DNA of 64,000 nucleotides from Volutella citrinella (GCA_034401135.1 JAWZSP010000005.1:2914001-2978000), one strand, 5' to 3'. Counted from the first letter of the stretch, positions 25,672 through 38,291 are shown. Notes: a model not told the origin generated them from the letters alone. Translations and numbers: made by a program.

Positions 25672-26431
25672 ATGGCCATCGACGTCATCTCTCCGTCCCC
25701 TGTTCCCAGCATCCCAAACCTGGGATCCTTCCAGCAGGACCGCTTCGAGGAACTTGTCGTGAGGTTGAAGCAGGCGCTTGGCCCTTCGTCGGGGCTGACC
25801 TGCGACGATGTTGACGTTGGGTTTCTGACCCGGTTGATGGAGGACTATGATAGCTCCGACAACCAGTGGTGCAAGTATGCCTTTGGCGATAGCAGCAGGG
25901 GCTATACTCGAAACCTAGTCGACGAGGGCAACGGCAAGAGCAACTTGGTGAGTCTCGGTCATTTGATCCGATGGACACGCCGACTAATGTCCATGTGCAG
26001 CTTGTGCTTGTCTGGTCACCCGGCAAGGGAAGCCCTATCCACGATCACGGCAACGCCCACTGCCTACTCAAAGTCCTGCGGGGCAGCCTGACCGAAACAC
26101 GATACGCATTCCCCGACGACGACGGAAGAGAAGCGCCGCTGGAAGTCCTTTCGGAGCAGACATATAAAGAGAATGCCGTCACTTACATGGCGGACGAGCT
26201 TGGACTCCATCGTGTGTCCAATAGGGGGAGCGACTTCGCTGTATCCCTACACCGTAAGTAGTCGCTGAGTGGCCAACGCTTGTTGCCCAACTGACAGCAA
26301 CCATAGTCTATACCCCGCCCAACGTGGCCAAGAGGGGATGCCACATTTTCAACGAGAAGACGGGGAAGAAATGCCATGTGCCGGGCTGTCATTACTTCTC
26401 GGTGTTTGGTCGTCTGATGAAGCAGGAGTAG
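25672..26431 (+). CDS. Cysteine dioxygenase
   Basis: Exons 25672-25947, 26001-26253 and 26307-26431; 217 aa, typical length. It is a cupin that adds O2 to cysteine to give cysteine sulfinate, the first step towards taurine or sulfite. The iron ligands are H106 and H108 (SPIHDHGNAHC) and H162 (GLHRVSN). C113 and Y178 stand where the animal enzyme forms its Cys-Tyr crosslink, with nearly the same spacing, so the cofactor is probably formed. Both introns are short with normal ends, and the ATG at 25672 follows an A-rich leader. Divergent from SSU1: product detoxification and export are next to each other. Confidence 0.96.
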
Positions 26432-29400
26432 GGGAGAGCGCTTGCCAAGCCCCACCATGGTTAATGAGATATGACTTTACTTTGGATAGCGTTGACAAAG
26501 TTGTTCAACACAGCCGTCGCTTTTTTTTGGGTTGATTCATGGCTCCTTGGCCTGCCTTGTCGTGTCGTTGATGGGAGAATACCGCTTAGAATGACCGTCG
26601 GTGAGGAGCCCTCAGTGGCTCTCGATGTTGATAGCAATCAGTGAATGGATACAGTACCATGGCAGACCCGCTATGAGGCTTCGTAAAGCACAGAGGAATG
26701 TTGTAGGAGTGAAAGTAAAGGGCCTTGCCATGTCGTCCTGCTTGGTTTCCAATATTGCGTGCTCGTGGTAATCACGCAATTTTCCCTAGTCTCAGAATGG
26801 CAAGCGCGTCCATAACCTGGCTTTTTCGCACTGTGCCGAGCACCGCCGAGCCGGCGATGCCAGAACGCGAAATGCCTTGGCAGAGCACGAATGAAAAGGG
26901 AAAAAAATGAATAGACTCTCGAGGCACTTGCACCAAGGCCATCAATAACTCTATAAGCCATGCGACTCATAATCATGTTTCTGGTGGTGACAAATCAGTG
27001 TTCCGACACCCGTCCCGATACCCAGTCCCTCGGGATGGTGTAAGTCGGGAATACATCGTCATCCAGGCTCCCAATTCCCGGAATGTGGGAGAAAATCAGG
27101 AGGGTATCATCCGTATCCTATGCCCTTTAGACATCATCTAGCTTGCCAGGCTTTGGGGATTCTAGTGGCTCAACTTGTCGGCGGAGTTATCTCTTCCTCA
27201 AATGAAACATCTAGCTGCCTTTCCCGTAGATCTTTCCTCTACCTCTGGCCATCTCACAGAGCCCTCATCGTATGAATGACAGGAATGACAGACTTGTATC
27301 GACACTCCGCAAGCTTGAAGAAGTATATCCAAGCCCTAAGTTCCAATCCCTATACGAATAGCAGAATCATTCATTTCCCTTATCAGAAGAGAAGCCATTC
27401 CAGTGTCCGCAATGGCTGCTTTACCCTAGACCACTTGTTGACAATATTGAGCTTTGGCGAGGATACTAGGCTTCTCATGATTAGAGCGCCGGTGTAGATT
27501 TTCTGCTCATCTACGTACTCCATCCTAGACACCATATCTTCGCGATAGACTCTCCATACCGGCGTCGTACCAAAACAGCCCCGGGACATATTTCTACACT
27601 GCCACTCATTTGTGCGCAGGCTCTGCGGCGCTTTCAGAAATCGCCGCCGTGACGGCTTGAGAATCATTGTAGAATATTGCCTTGACTGTTTTCTCACAAA
27701 TCTCCGTTACTGCGCCCTCCGCTGACCTTGCCCTCCTTCCCCCCCTCTCCGCCTGGGCACCACCACGAAATGCCAGCTGCCTTCTCCGCTGTAACGTGGT
27801 AGTCTTTGGCTACCCTGACGTGTCACCACCAACGACGCGCCCTTCAGACTTCACACTCTGCATTTAGCATCGTTTCGTAAACGGTGGTCCAGAACTGATC
27901 GGCAAGGTCACGATGTCTTGGGAGCTCGATGAACCCCTGCTCAACCGCCGGTGTGGCACACGCGGGGAAAGCTGGCTAGGGGCCCCGATTCGATCAGATC
28001 CACGCCTCTCGATGCGACGGCGAAACGAACCCCTGGAAATGGACGTACTATGTAACCCGCGCTTACCACGGCGTATTATACTTTTGCCATTAATGCTCTC
28101 GTCGCTGGGATGGTGCACCTGTGCGCAAGCGATGGAGTGGTATTACGTGCAGCAGAGGATGGTCGAACTGGTCGATTTTCTCGGCGGCTGGCGCGGGGGG
28201 CCTCGTAAATTGTGCTGATGCTGTTGTATCTGATCCTCGTGGCCTGCGTGGGTAAGAAACGAAGGCTGTCATAGACTTTGTATGGATATGTGGTAACGAG
28301 CAAACAGCACTTGTCTCCAATGGAGCTATTCGAAGCAGCTTCAAGGTTGACGGATGAAAGAATGATTCGCATCGGAACAGTGAGTGCGGGAACCAGATCC
28401 ATGGGTGCCTTTGAGCAAGTGTATTTCTTGAGACCAGAGCGTATTCGATTCGTCAACTGACTGTTGATCTCTCATTATTACTTGGATTGAGAATGAATGC
28501 CGATTGCTCGTCCTCAGTAGCAGTGGTGCTCCATACGCCCTCGCCAGGCCAGGTCATGACTCGGTTCGATTGATAATTGCAGATCCTAAGGGCACTTCGG
28601 TTCTGTTGGTAAATTCTATCAGCCAGAGCTTCTCACGATAGGCGATTGGTGGTTTCTCGCCATCCCTGAGGATGCCAAGGGTGCTCGTCGACTCCCTCTC
28701 CTAGAGCTTCGCGGCGATCCAGCCTCTCGTAGTAGCCCAGTAAGACAGGATATAGCTAAATATGAAAAGAAGAAGTCAGTGTGATTCTCGGAGCTAAAAT
28801 CATGAGAAAGGCTTGGGCGTTCTTCGGAGAGCAAACATGCCATGCCAGACCTTGACACAGAACGGCCTCGTCTCGGCTCCGTTCGCCTTGCTAGCTTCCT
28901 TCTGCCTTGGTGAATTCTGAGCATTGCCAGCCCACGGCAAAGCTGAAGAATGGCGGCGGCCGATGGACTGCAATCTCGCTTGGTCCAAGCACTCTCTTGA
29001 CGCTCTGGGGTATTGTAGGTAGCTATAGCAACAGATACCTAGAAGGCCCTTCCGGCCAGCTCCACAGCCATCTGCGGAACTGGTGTCATGACTGCTCCAT
29101 AGGGAGCTCTGGCGACAGCTCACTTAAAGTGCACCACGTGTCAATGCAGCTCGAAATTTTTTCCCTCCTTCACGATGCAACGAACCCGGAGTTCGGCGGA
29201 GCGATGGCCGGCCTTGCCGTGCTTCTCCGTGAACATGCTCGCATTGCAAAATTCGGGTCCCTCGGTTGGCAATCGCATCATAAGTGCCCAGTGTTCATTT
29301 GGGCTTTCTTTTCGGATACGAACGTCGGAGAGAGGCGGGCCTGGCGCCTCATGAGACGGGTGGGCATCGGGAGGGGGTGTCGCTTCGAAGCCGTGACTGG

Positions 29401-32114
29401 CTGCCCTCCTCCACAGGCTTCTAATTGCACCAAGTACTTGAGATTGCAAGGCAAGCGCCCGCCTGATTGAGCTGAAAGCTAGCTAGGATTTCTCCTGCCT
29501 CAATTGCGTGGTCCTGCCTCTTGCCCGCCACCAGGTCGCCACCATGACATCCTTGGTGTAATTACGAGCTTGCTCACCGGGGCAGAATGTCCCCAACACG
29601 GGCAGTTCACCCATACATGCTCCACATCATACTCTACTTCAACAGCGCAGACGAAGCAATTACTGTTTCTGTAGTCCGCAGTAACTTCTTACACCCCGGC
29701 GCGTGCGTTGTGTGGAGGGGGTGAGTTGGGAAACACTTGGGCTGAGGTGGACAAGGATCCGCGATGTACGATGTAGGCGTGCGGCAAATTCGAGCGGACC
29801 CTTTCATGACGATGTCGTGCATGCTAGTGGCGCCTAAAACCCTTGTCGTTCAAGAAGGAGGATTGACAGTCGCGGCCGAGCATTATGCGCCAGGCGTCGA
29901 GACCAGCCAAATGCCGTGGGCGATGGCATCAGATTCGCTGCCCGGGAGGACTCGGAGGGCTGGGCACCAGAGCAGAGGGCGCCGCCGTTGTCTCAGCCGC
30001 GGGCCCCCGAAGCCCTTGCTTCTTTTCTTTTCCTGTGGCTGCCTCTGGGATTGCCGGGTAGCAAACGTCGTTGAGACAGCGTGGGGATGTGGGTGGGACA
30101 TGCGTCTTCACATCAAGCGCCGTATAATAAACCCACGCCCCCCGATCCACCAGCAGATGCTAGTTCCTTTGACATGGGCTGGGGTGGGCGTGCGGGATGC
30201 AACGCTCCTCTTGTCCACTTGTTCCAATTCCCTTCCGCTTCCGTTCTCTTTGTCCGACGTCCTACGCCGCCGCCGCACAGCATTTGACACAGTTCTTGGC
30301 CGGCCGTGGATTGGCTGATTTTATTGCAGATCATCCGTGCCTGTGCCTTGCGCCGATGTGGTGGCCAGTGTTCCCTGCTGGGGCGAGGCACGGAAACATA
30401 GAAGCGCATCTGTGGAATTTGACGTCTTCGCAGTGAAGGGAAAGAAGATCGAGCAAATTTCATGGGATGGCAAGGCAACGGATGCCACGGAGATGGGGGC
30501 AGTCGCCCAGCGAGTGCCGGGATGTGCAGTGATGCGATGCGACATGGCCGTCGGAAAGGGAAAGCCGTCGCCCCCGTCTGGCATCGGTGAAATCTCAAGG
30601 CGCATCCATCGGGCTGAGATCGAGGTCCGATCGCGGGACCCCAGGTCAAGGGTTGGGTTGGTCGAGCGAGCCGAGTCGACTCTGGAGTTTGCCCCTCGGA
30701 CTCGACCACCGCACATCGCAGCCGTTCACGCTCAACCAACCCATATTGCGTTGTGCTATACGTACGGGCTGAGCTGTCCGCCCTTGTTGCGCCATGCAGG
30801 CGGGGATCCAACCCCGGACCATTGCTGCCTCACGAGCCAAAGCCCGCTCTGGTCTTGAAGCAGCGGCCCGGTCTGGTCACCGTGGCCGTCTCCTATCCCG
30901 GCCCACTCGAGTCCGGCCGGCTTGGACTTGGACTTGGACTTTGGGTTGGTTCCCTGCTTGTTCGCCTCACGCCTCTCGCGGATCTCATCCTCCTCCAGGC
31001 CGAACCCCCGGTCAAGCGGCCGCTGGATTGCGGCATCCCTTCATCTACTATGTACGATTCACCACAGCACTTACGCACCATGTACAGTAGTATGGGGTGC
31101 ATCAGCGGTTCCAGCGGTCATCCGGCCATCTCTCCATGGACCCAACCTCATCTCGTAGCCGCCCTCCCCAGTTTCAGCCCCCAAGATCTCTGGGTTGGGT
31201 CCAAAGGTCCCCCTGAACTAGTTGCGTTCACGAGGACACCGTTGTGATTCAGCCTCTGCTGACTCGACTGCGCCCAGAGAAACCCGAAAACCTCGGCCCA
31301 GTTCCCGTGATGTTCGAGTCATGGGAAACGACGGAAGGCGTTTGCGTAGACTCACACGACTTGCCCCGAGAGGTGTCGTTGAGCCGTCCAGTAAGGCTTT
31401 CGCTACACTCACACAGCAGTAAGCCACACACACGCCCGTCTATACTTGCTTCTGTGATACACCCATCATCCTTGAAAGGTTCCCGGGCGAGTACCGCCAA
31501 CTTGCAGGCGTCTTGCCGGGAGCCAAGTCCATGACCTAGGTAAATGGTGGCGTTTCCAAGTTAGAAATCCCAAGAAATGCATGTCCAAGACGAAGCAGGA
31601 ATTGTGCATCGCACGCCTCAGCAGCCAACCTCAGAACACGCCCAGCAGGTGAGGCGCTGTTGCCGCCCCGTCGACATCTCCAGAATCTAGGCACTCGGCC
31701 AATCTGAACTCGGCAATTAGCCGGAGGAAGGTCGCAACATCGCGCCATCTCTACATGATGGCGCTCTGAAACATGCATACGCTTCTTCATCGTTCCCGGG
31801 AAAGTGAGACATTGGTGTCAAGCGCAGTTTGGTGGGGGGTTCAATGAATGTAGCATTACTAGTTTTACTCCATTTTGGGTCCTCGCCTTCAACATGGTAG
31901 GAAAATGTAGTCGACAACTTGGACATTGGGAGATGTCATCCCTGGGGTGCTGGTGTGTGTGCTGAGTGCCCCGCCGCCCGAACGCCTAAGCATGCAGTGA
32001 GGAAGAGAAAAGAAAAAGAAAAAAACAAGGCAAATGGCCCTGATCTATAGCATGCATCCTGTTTTGGTCCCTTCAAGTCATTTGTTCATCCAATAGGGGT
32101 ATACTTTGCCCAGC
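26432..32114. other. Long intergenic region without a recognised gene
   Basis: 5.7 kb with no assignable gene. Coding-like pieces that I could not join are a plus-strand frame opening just after a TAG at 28272-28274 and ending at 28460 (contains SPMELFEAASRLTDERM), a plus-strand ATG frame 27913-28218 and minus-strand frames at 27383-27697 and 28076-28456. 29.7-31.3 kb is GC-rich with many chance frames. A hexamer repeat (TTGGAC)x3 lies at 30922-30939. No tRNA could be supported. Confidence 0.5.
30922..30939 (+). repeat. Hexamer microsatellite (TTGGAC)x3
   Basis: Three exact copies, continuing as TTTGGG. Short simple repeat in intergenic DNA. Confidence 0.8.
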
Positions 32115-33493
32115 CTAAGCGGCTGGAGCGGCATCGTCTTCAACGTAAGGCTTCTTGTAACCTTCGGCGTCCGTGTCCTCGCCCATCAAGCTGGCCTCGG
32201 CCTCAGCCTGGTCCCATACGGAGCTAGCGGAGGTCACGGAACCACTGCTCTGGGCGTTCCCGTTCTCACCGGCCTTGTGCGCGGCCGACCAAAGGGAGAA
32301 GTCGGTGGTGGTGGTGACGCTGGGGGCATGCGAGTGCTGAGACTGCGTCTCGTGCTTCTCGTCCTCCGTCTTGCGGCGCAGGCTGATGCGGTCCATGGCC
32401 TTGATCAGCATTTCCGTCTTCTCACTGGCGGCGTCGGCAACGTGGCTGGGGGGAGGTGCTGGCGCGTGGTTGGGGTCGCCAGTCTCGACAAAGGCGGCGC
32501 GCTCCTTCTCCTCCTTGGCCGTCTGCTCCTTGTGCTGCTTCATCTTGTCATCGAGGGTCATGGGCTGGTCCGGGTCGGGCTCGGGCTTGCGCTCCTTCTT
32601 CTCGCGGCGGGTGAGCTCGACCTCGAGGACTCGGGTGCCCATGGGCACCTTGCTCTTTAGGCCGTCATCGTCACGGTCGAAGTAGAGGGCCCAGATACCA
32701 GGAAGCTCCTCAACGGCGAGGAAGCCCTCCCAGCTCTCGAAGCTCATCCGGCGGTCCTGCTTGGTGCAGTCGAAGGGGCCAGTGAGGTGGGGTTGGGCGT
32801 CGACTCGAAGGCCATACTTGACTTCGTAGGTGTTCTTGTCAACGTAGATCCAGTTCAGCTGAGGCGGGTCGTCCGAAATGGTGCTGACCAGGCCTTCGTA
32901 CTTTGTGTCAGGGTAAGGGAGGAAGTAGCCTGAGAAGGGGTAGCCTCTGCTGACGGAATTGGAGCGGTCATGGTTGTATAGAGGGTGCTCGTTGGCAATG
33001 AAGAGCTTGGGACATGGTCAGTACTCGAGGGTTATGACGCAATGGCTCAGGACCGGGGTCTTACCTTGTTGTCCTTGAGGACGATGAGCTTGTTGTTGAT
33101 GTCACGGCTTCGAATAGAAGGCTTCACGCAAGAGACGATGAGGTTGCAGCGGCGAGAACGGTGTTCCTCTCGCTTGGTCTTGGACTGACTCTGTCGGATC
33201 GCCTCCTGGGTGCCCAGCATGGCCGGGCACACGGTGAGGGCGAGGAGCATTGGGATAGCCATGATGACTTCTTGGGGGTCTTCTCGCTGGACGGCGCCTT
33301 TGAGCTTCTCAACTTCTTGGAGCAGCTGCTGCTTGCACAGGGTGCCAAAGATGGCCTTGAGCTGGTCTTGGACCTGAGGGGGGGAGTCCGAAGTTGACGA
33401 AGATGAAAAAGAAAAGGAAGAGGAAGGATCAGAGGCAGAAGCAGAAGCAGACTCGTTGTTGTCTGGGGCAGGTGAAGAGGATGGAGACGACAT
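32115..33493 (-). CDS. Conserved-looking fungal protein of unknown function, 439 aa
   Basis: Exons 33493-33065 and 33005-32115 (59-bp intron, GTAAGA, CTGAC branch, AAG acceptor). I do not recognise a named domain. The first ~40 residues are Ser/Asp-rich; 43-125 is helical with a hydrophobic patch (IPMLLALTVCPAM); 126-265 is a compact globular-looking part with many aromatic residues (SGYFLPYPD, LNWIYVDKNTYEVKYG, WEGFLAVEELPGIWALYFD); the last ~160 residues are charged, first Lys/Glu-rich and possibly coiled-coil (KQHKEQTAKEEKERAAF), then Ser/Thr-rich and acidic. There is no signal peptide or certain membrane helix. Coding character and clean splicing support a real gene. It stands alone between two long intergenic regions. 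Confidence 0.85.
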
Positions 33494-34885
33494 TGATTAT
33501 TGAATGCTGCAGACCCGTTGTATATCTGCGGCACGTTGGCCCAAAAACAATGACGAGCCAAACAACGATCACCACAACAGACTCGCAGCGGCAACCGGGA
33601 GCGGCTTCGAGAATTGACGAGAGGCAACGGGAAGATGGCCAACGAAGAGATGCAAAAAGATGGAGATTGGGGCGAAGAGGGGGGGGGGAGCGTGTGAATG
33701 TGAAGGGCAAATGCTTGAAGGAACCGACGAGGACTTAGTCCGGGGTGCAGTTACAGTTGCCAGGGGCGTCGCAACAGGAGAGGCGAACTGGATTACCCAA
33801 AGCGGAACACTATATTTAAAGAGTTACAGGACAGCCGACAGACGCCAGAATCCCAGATCCTCGACAGCGAAATCTCTGCGGCGCAGGTGCGTGCCCAGCA
33901 ACGCCCGGGATGGAGAGTGTAGATGTAGCCAATCGAGCCAATGGCGAAGCGTGGAGCCGGTGATTCCCGATGGAATCATGCCACGAGAGGGCCCGGCTGC
34001 GGTTGAAACAAGCTGCAACGAGAATTGCCCCAGAAGGCGTATGGCATGGCATGTGCGAGGCCTGTCGCCAACAACCAGCCATGCAACGTCGTCGCGACGG
34101 TGGCAGGGAGTCGTGGACGGCCGTCATGGCGCTGCGGCGACTAAGACGGTGACTAGACATGAATCGGGATGGTGTACGGATACAGCCTTGGGCCGACAGG
34201 GCCAGCACGGGCACCTTCTGTGATCCATGGCGGCGAGAGCTGGCCAGCTTGCTGGACTGGATGGGGTTGCATCAGTAATTCAAGTCCCTCTGCCTGCTTG
34301 GCGAAACGCGCACCACCCCACTGGAAGAAAAGGAACCCGACCTAAAGGACAAGAAAAAAAATCAGTAATAGCTCTCGTTGCTTTGTGCAGAAAACAGCGC
34401 CGCCTCTGCCAGCGCGCATATGCGAAACATGGGCGGGTGCGGCGTTTGCGGGGGCATCCCGGCGAGGAGATCTGGGCCTAGTGGCGCCTGGCAGGGCGGC
34501 GAGGCGCAAAAGGGGGGGCGTGGCAGGGCCTGAGTCGGGTTTTGGCAGGGCCCTAGCAGGGGTCTACCCACACGGGAATCGACGGCGGGGATTCTCGGAT
34601 GGGCGCTGGAGAGGGCAGATGCAGCCATTCACGACTCGCCATCGCCCCCCAATTCTCCGGTCCCCAGCGGGTTCAACGCTCAGTCCGGCGCCCTTGGCCG
34701 CCCCTGGCCGCCCGCCCGGTCCCAGGCTCGCGCGGATCGTGCTTTGTTTGGGCCGCTGGGAATATCGAATGAGCGCCAGGGCCAGAGACAGAGCCCAGAG
34801 CGCCAGAGCCGGGCCCATTGAGCTAGAGATGCCAACATCGGACGATATATCGCACCTGATACGTGTCACGCTGTGCCTACATGTT

Positions 34886-34931
34886 CCATCCATCCATCGC
34901 CATCGCCATCGCCATCTCCCATCTCCATCTG
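34886..34931 (+). repeat. CATC/CATCGC simple repeat
   Basis: Repeated CATC, three CATCGC units at 34895-34912, then CATCTC variants. Slippage-prone intergenic repeat. Confidence 0.75.
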
Positions 34932-35309
34932 CCCAGTTCCTCGGCCCCTCTTGCCCTCTCAGCTCGCTGCCCTGCACGCCCCCCTGGTCCCTCCCCCCGG
35001 ATTCCACGCCCCCTTCCCGCTCCACGACGAGGTGCTGAGGATCCAGATTTACAGTACGAGGTACACGCCTCCCTCAGCCCACATACGTGTCACCCAGGGT
35101 GGCTGTAGGCGCGGCTGGGCTGGAGCCAGTTTTGATGCCCGTGTTAATGGGGGCACCGGAAGATCCAGCAGCAGGAGACGGCGAGGTTGGGTTGTCGTGA
35201 CAAAACATGGCAGTACTAGTCATTCGGTGAGGCGAGCATCCTTCTATACGAAGCTCTCAGCTGTGGATCGATTGCCTTCTGGACGAGTTATGGCTCCCGA
35301 ATGCCATAT

Positions 35310-35324
35310 CATGTCATGTCATGT
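35310..35324 (+). repeat. Pentamer repeat (CATGT)x3
   Basis: Three exact copies in tandem, 900 bp before the 121-aa gene. Confidence 0.75.
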
Positions 35325-36053
35325 CGTCTCGTCCATCATGAAGCATGTGTGCGAGCGGCACAGCTCCCAATTGACACTCAGACGCACCAGTGCGTGCTTC
35401 ATATCTGGTTTATCCCAGCTATATACAAACCATGACCTATATTCCATTGCCCAACCTGACTGCCCTTGACGCTGGCCATAGCTCCCTCCCCCCAGAGACG
35501 ACGAGGTAGCAGTTGATACCATTCCATTCGTAGGCCCTGCGGACTTTTTGGCGACATGACGGCCAGGGAAGAGCCGCACACGCCCCCCTGCCCCCCTGGC
35601 CTGCCTCAGCGTGAGACAGCATTGACAACTCATCAAACCGTCGAGGTGAGGGCGGCGGGCGCCTCGCAGCTCACCACCCCAGCCCATCCCGACGTTGCAG
35701 CCTGGATCCCGGTCCGCGAGCAGGCTCAGGCCGGGCCTCGCGTGCAGCTGGATGGAGGTACATGGCTCGTCTTTGCTTCTTGGAGCCTCGAGGCGTTCCC
35801 GTTCCCAGCCCACGGCCGGCCGCGATCTGCTGCTCGGTGGCTGGCCCCATCGATAGTTTCCCGGGACGTACGTCGTGAAGCGCAGCGGGTCGGTAATGCG
35901 GCGGTTGGGATGAATCGGTGGGTATGGAACGCGAGCTATGGATCGAGGAGAGGGGGGAGCTTGTCGGTGCCCGCCAAGGTGAGTGGGTTTCTTTCGAGCT
36001 CGGTCGTCCATCATGACACCTTGAAGAGTGCTCCTGAACCCTCCAGAATCGTC

Positions 36054-36060
36054 TATATAA
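36054..36060 (+). promoter_or_regulatory. TATA box of the 121-aa gene
   Basis: TATATAA, 159 bp before the ATG. It is followed from about 36085 by a CT-rich then CA-rich stretch without ATG, the usual shape of a strong fungal promoter and leader. Confidence 0.65.
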
Positions 36061-36218
36061 GACCGCCTTGGATCGTCCTCCGTTCAGACTTCTTCTTCAT
36101 CATCATCACTCTCATCTTCTCATCAATCATTACTCGAGCCTCAGCTCCAACCACCAATCTCAACAACAAACAACTTTAAAGACACTTTTGTCAACAACAA
36201 CAACCCCAAACCACCAAC

Positions 36219-36792
36219 ATGTCTGCTCCCGCTCCGTAAGCACCCCCCTCTCATTCTCTCTTGTTTCCTCTCAAGAAGTATATCTTGGGCATCTTGAATT
36301 GTTCACGATGAACCGCTTCCGCGGATTGCCTACCCAGGTGCTCAACAGAGTCTAACTCTCTTCAGCACCACTGAGGCTTCCACTCCCGTCTCTTCTCCCC
36401 TTCCTACTCCTTCCCTTTCCCAGCCTGCCCCAGTTACGACGTAAGATGCGCCTCTTCTCTATCAGATGCCTCTGGCATCTCTCAATTGGCAGCACGTGGT
36501 TAACAATCTGCCGTCCAGCGTCGCCCGCAACCCCTCCAACATCTACAACTCCGACTCCGACTCTGATGGCCAGGCTCGCGGTGGCCGCCGCGGCCCCAAG
36601 CAGCAGTTCGTTGTTCCTCTGCCCACCTCCACCGGCCTCTCGCAGCCTGCTGGTCAGCTGCTGAAGGGCGCCACCGATGAGAACGGCAAGCAGAAGAGCG
36701 CCGCCCTCCTCGTTGGCATCAAGCTCGACCTCGAGGCCGAGGTCCACCTCACTGCCCGCGTCAAGGGTGACATCGTCTTGGGCCTGTACTAG
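36219..36792 (+). CDS. Small fungal protein of unknown function, 121 aa
   Basis: Exons 36219-36235 (17 nt), 36366-36440 and 36519-36792; phases 2 and 2 agree and all introns are GT-AG. The N-terminal third is Pro/Ser/Thr-rich and low in complexity. The middle has an acidic serine patch (NSDSDSDG) next to a basic patch (RGGRRGPKQQ). The end, KLDLEAEVHLTARVKGDIVLGLY, alternates hydrophobic and polar residues like a beta strand pair. I recall similar ends in other short ascomycete proteins, but no function. Probably cytoplasmic or nuclear; there is no signal peptide. The TATA box, long CA-rich leader and strong C-ending codons suggest high expression. Confidence 0.85.
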
Positions 36793-37990
36793 GTGGATTC
36801 ATCTGATCCACGCTTGACTGCCATCGGATCGGGTTGATGGTGGAATGGTGGAATGATATGACAAACACTCTCCCCCAAAAATGGGGCCTCGAAGTGATGA
36901 GACACGAGAACGACCCCTGCCGGCGCTGGAAGATCTGAGTGGCAGCTAACGGAAGTCAAAACTCGGCGTTTTTCTATTGTACTAGATATGCAAAATGTAG
37001 TTTTGTAAATGGGATATACACATGGCTACCAGTATTTTCTGTCTCGATCTTCCAGGTGACCGCTCCAAACTAGCTCAGAACCGCCAAACAATCCTCAAAT
37101 CACTGAATCAGCTTGACGTAAATCGCTTTCTTCTCCCTTAAATCAGACTGGGTTATGTCCATGTTGTATCCGCGCCTCCCCGCAGATTCCTCCACCCAAA
37201 TCTGTTGGGCGACGTTATTTTACGCTGGGCAGAATGCTGCAGATCCAATGTTCAGTCAATTACTAGCATGTCGTCTGCTAAATCTAGAAGCGACAAGGAT
37301 TATGAGATGTCAAGATAGCTACCCATGCTCGAATTTCCTTAAGCGCAGCACCACCCTAGTCGTTCCAGTGAGTTACACTGCAGGGACCCTCGAGCACATG
37401 ATACATGGTACAATTGCAGCGAGAGAATTTCTCGGGCGTGCAAAGTAACCAGTGAATCCGGTTGCTGCTCTGGTAACCGTCCCTTGCGAAGCCTTTGAGA
37501 TTTATTTTTCGCGCTTATCAGCAGTCCTAACCAACATTAAACCCAGGCCATAATACATCTTGATGATAATATCCCGCAAAGGAATTGGAGCCAAACACAT
37601 GCTTCACAACGCAATAGATGCTAATTTTCACACATCCTGTAGATAATTCTATCCGCAAAATCTAACTCAATCGAGAGCATTGAAGCCAGAATTTGCGCTG
37701 TGCAACAGGAACAAGGCTTGTCAGAGAACACTAGTAGGTGGTGGAGTCGCCCAGATGCTCTGTTTGCTGTTGTGGATTTTAAGGGCCCTGCTAGAATACG
37801 CCCGGCCACCATAACACCCCTGTCCAATATGGGGGAGGATGTCCATAAGCTTCGTTCATGGATTTGCTGACGGTCAGGGAACATATGTGACATTTCCCGA
37901 TGCTACATCGTCGCATCCATCCCAGTGGTCAGCCCATTGATCTTCGATCGGTAATCGCCTCACCCCCGGATAAAACCAACCGAGCGACAG

Positions 37991-38006
37991 TGATTGGCTG
38001 TTTCAG
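37991..38006 (+). repeat. 16-bp direct repeat, copy 1
   Basis: TGATTGGCTGTTTCAG; the second copy is 301 bp downstream. Contains ATTGG, a reversed CCAAT box. Confidence 0.6.
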
Positions 38007-38291
38007 AAGGTTGGGGGAGGCCTCGCTGGCCCCTAAGCGACTTCAAACACCCTGAACATCATAGAGCTATGATATCAGGCCATGCGTACGGGCCAGGAGT
38101 TGCGCCAACCAGGCGGCAATCTTGACACCTGAAACTCGCGCGAACTGTATAGTTCTCCCGGCGCTATGGCTTCATGAAGTTATCGAACGATGCGATGGAG
38201 ATGGTTCTTGCCCCTCGTCGTTCGCATGTCGGAACCGCACCGCCATGTGTTTTAAGACTGCAGCATCATAGTATCGTGTGCTGTTGTCGAC

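Larger units (their letters stand above)
33494..36218. other. Intergenic region with simple repeats and the promoter of the 121-aa gene
   Basis: 2.7 kb, GC-rich, without a supported gene; several open frames look like chance. It holds CATCGC-type repeats (34886-34931), a (CATGT)x3 run (35310-35324) and, at the right end, a TATA box (36054-36060) plus a pyrimidine- then CA-rich leader for the downstream gene. Confidence 0.5.

Noticed and set aside
28907..29470. 187-codon plus-strand frame
   Set aside because: No ATG at its start and no recognisable domain; treated as chance.
29764..30811. Open frames of 184 and 232 codons
   Set aside because: They overlap on opposite strands in GC-rich DNA, have no even coding character, and match no family.
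30795..30845. tRNA-like block on the minus strand (stem around GGTTGGATCC)
   Set aside because: The T-loop lacks the invariant TTCRA pattern, and no acceptor or anticodon stem of proper length could be folded around it.
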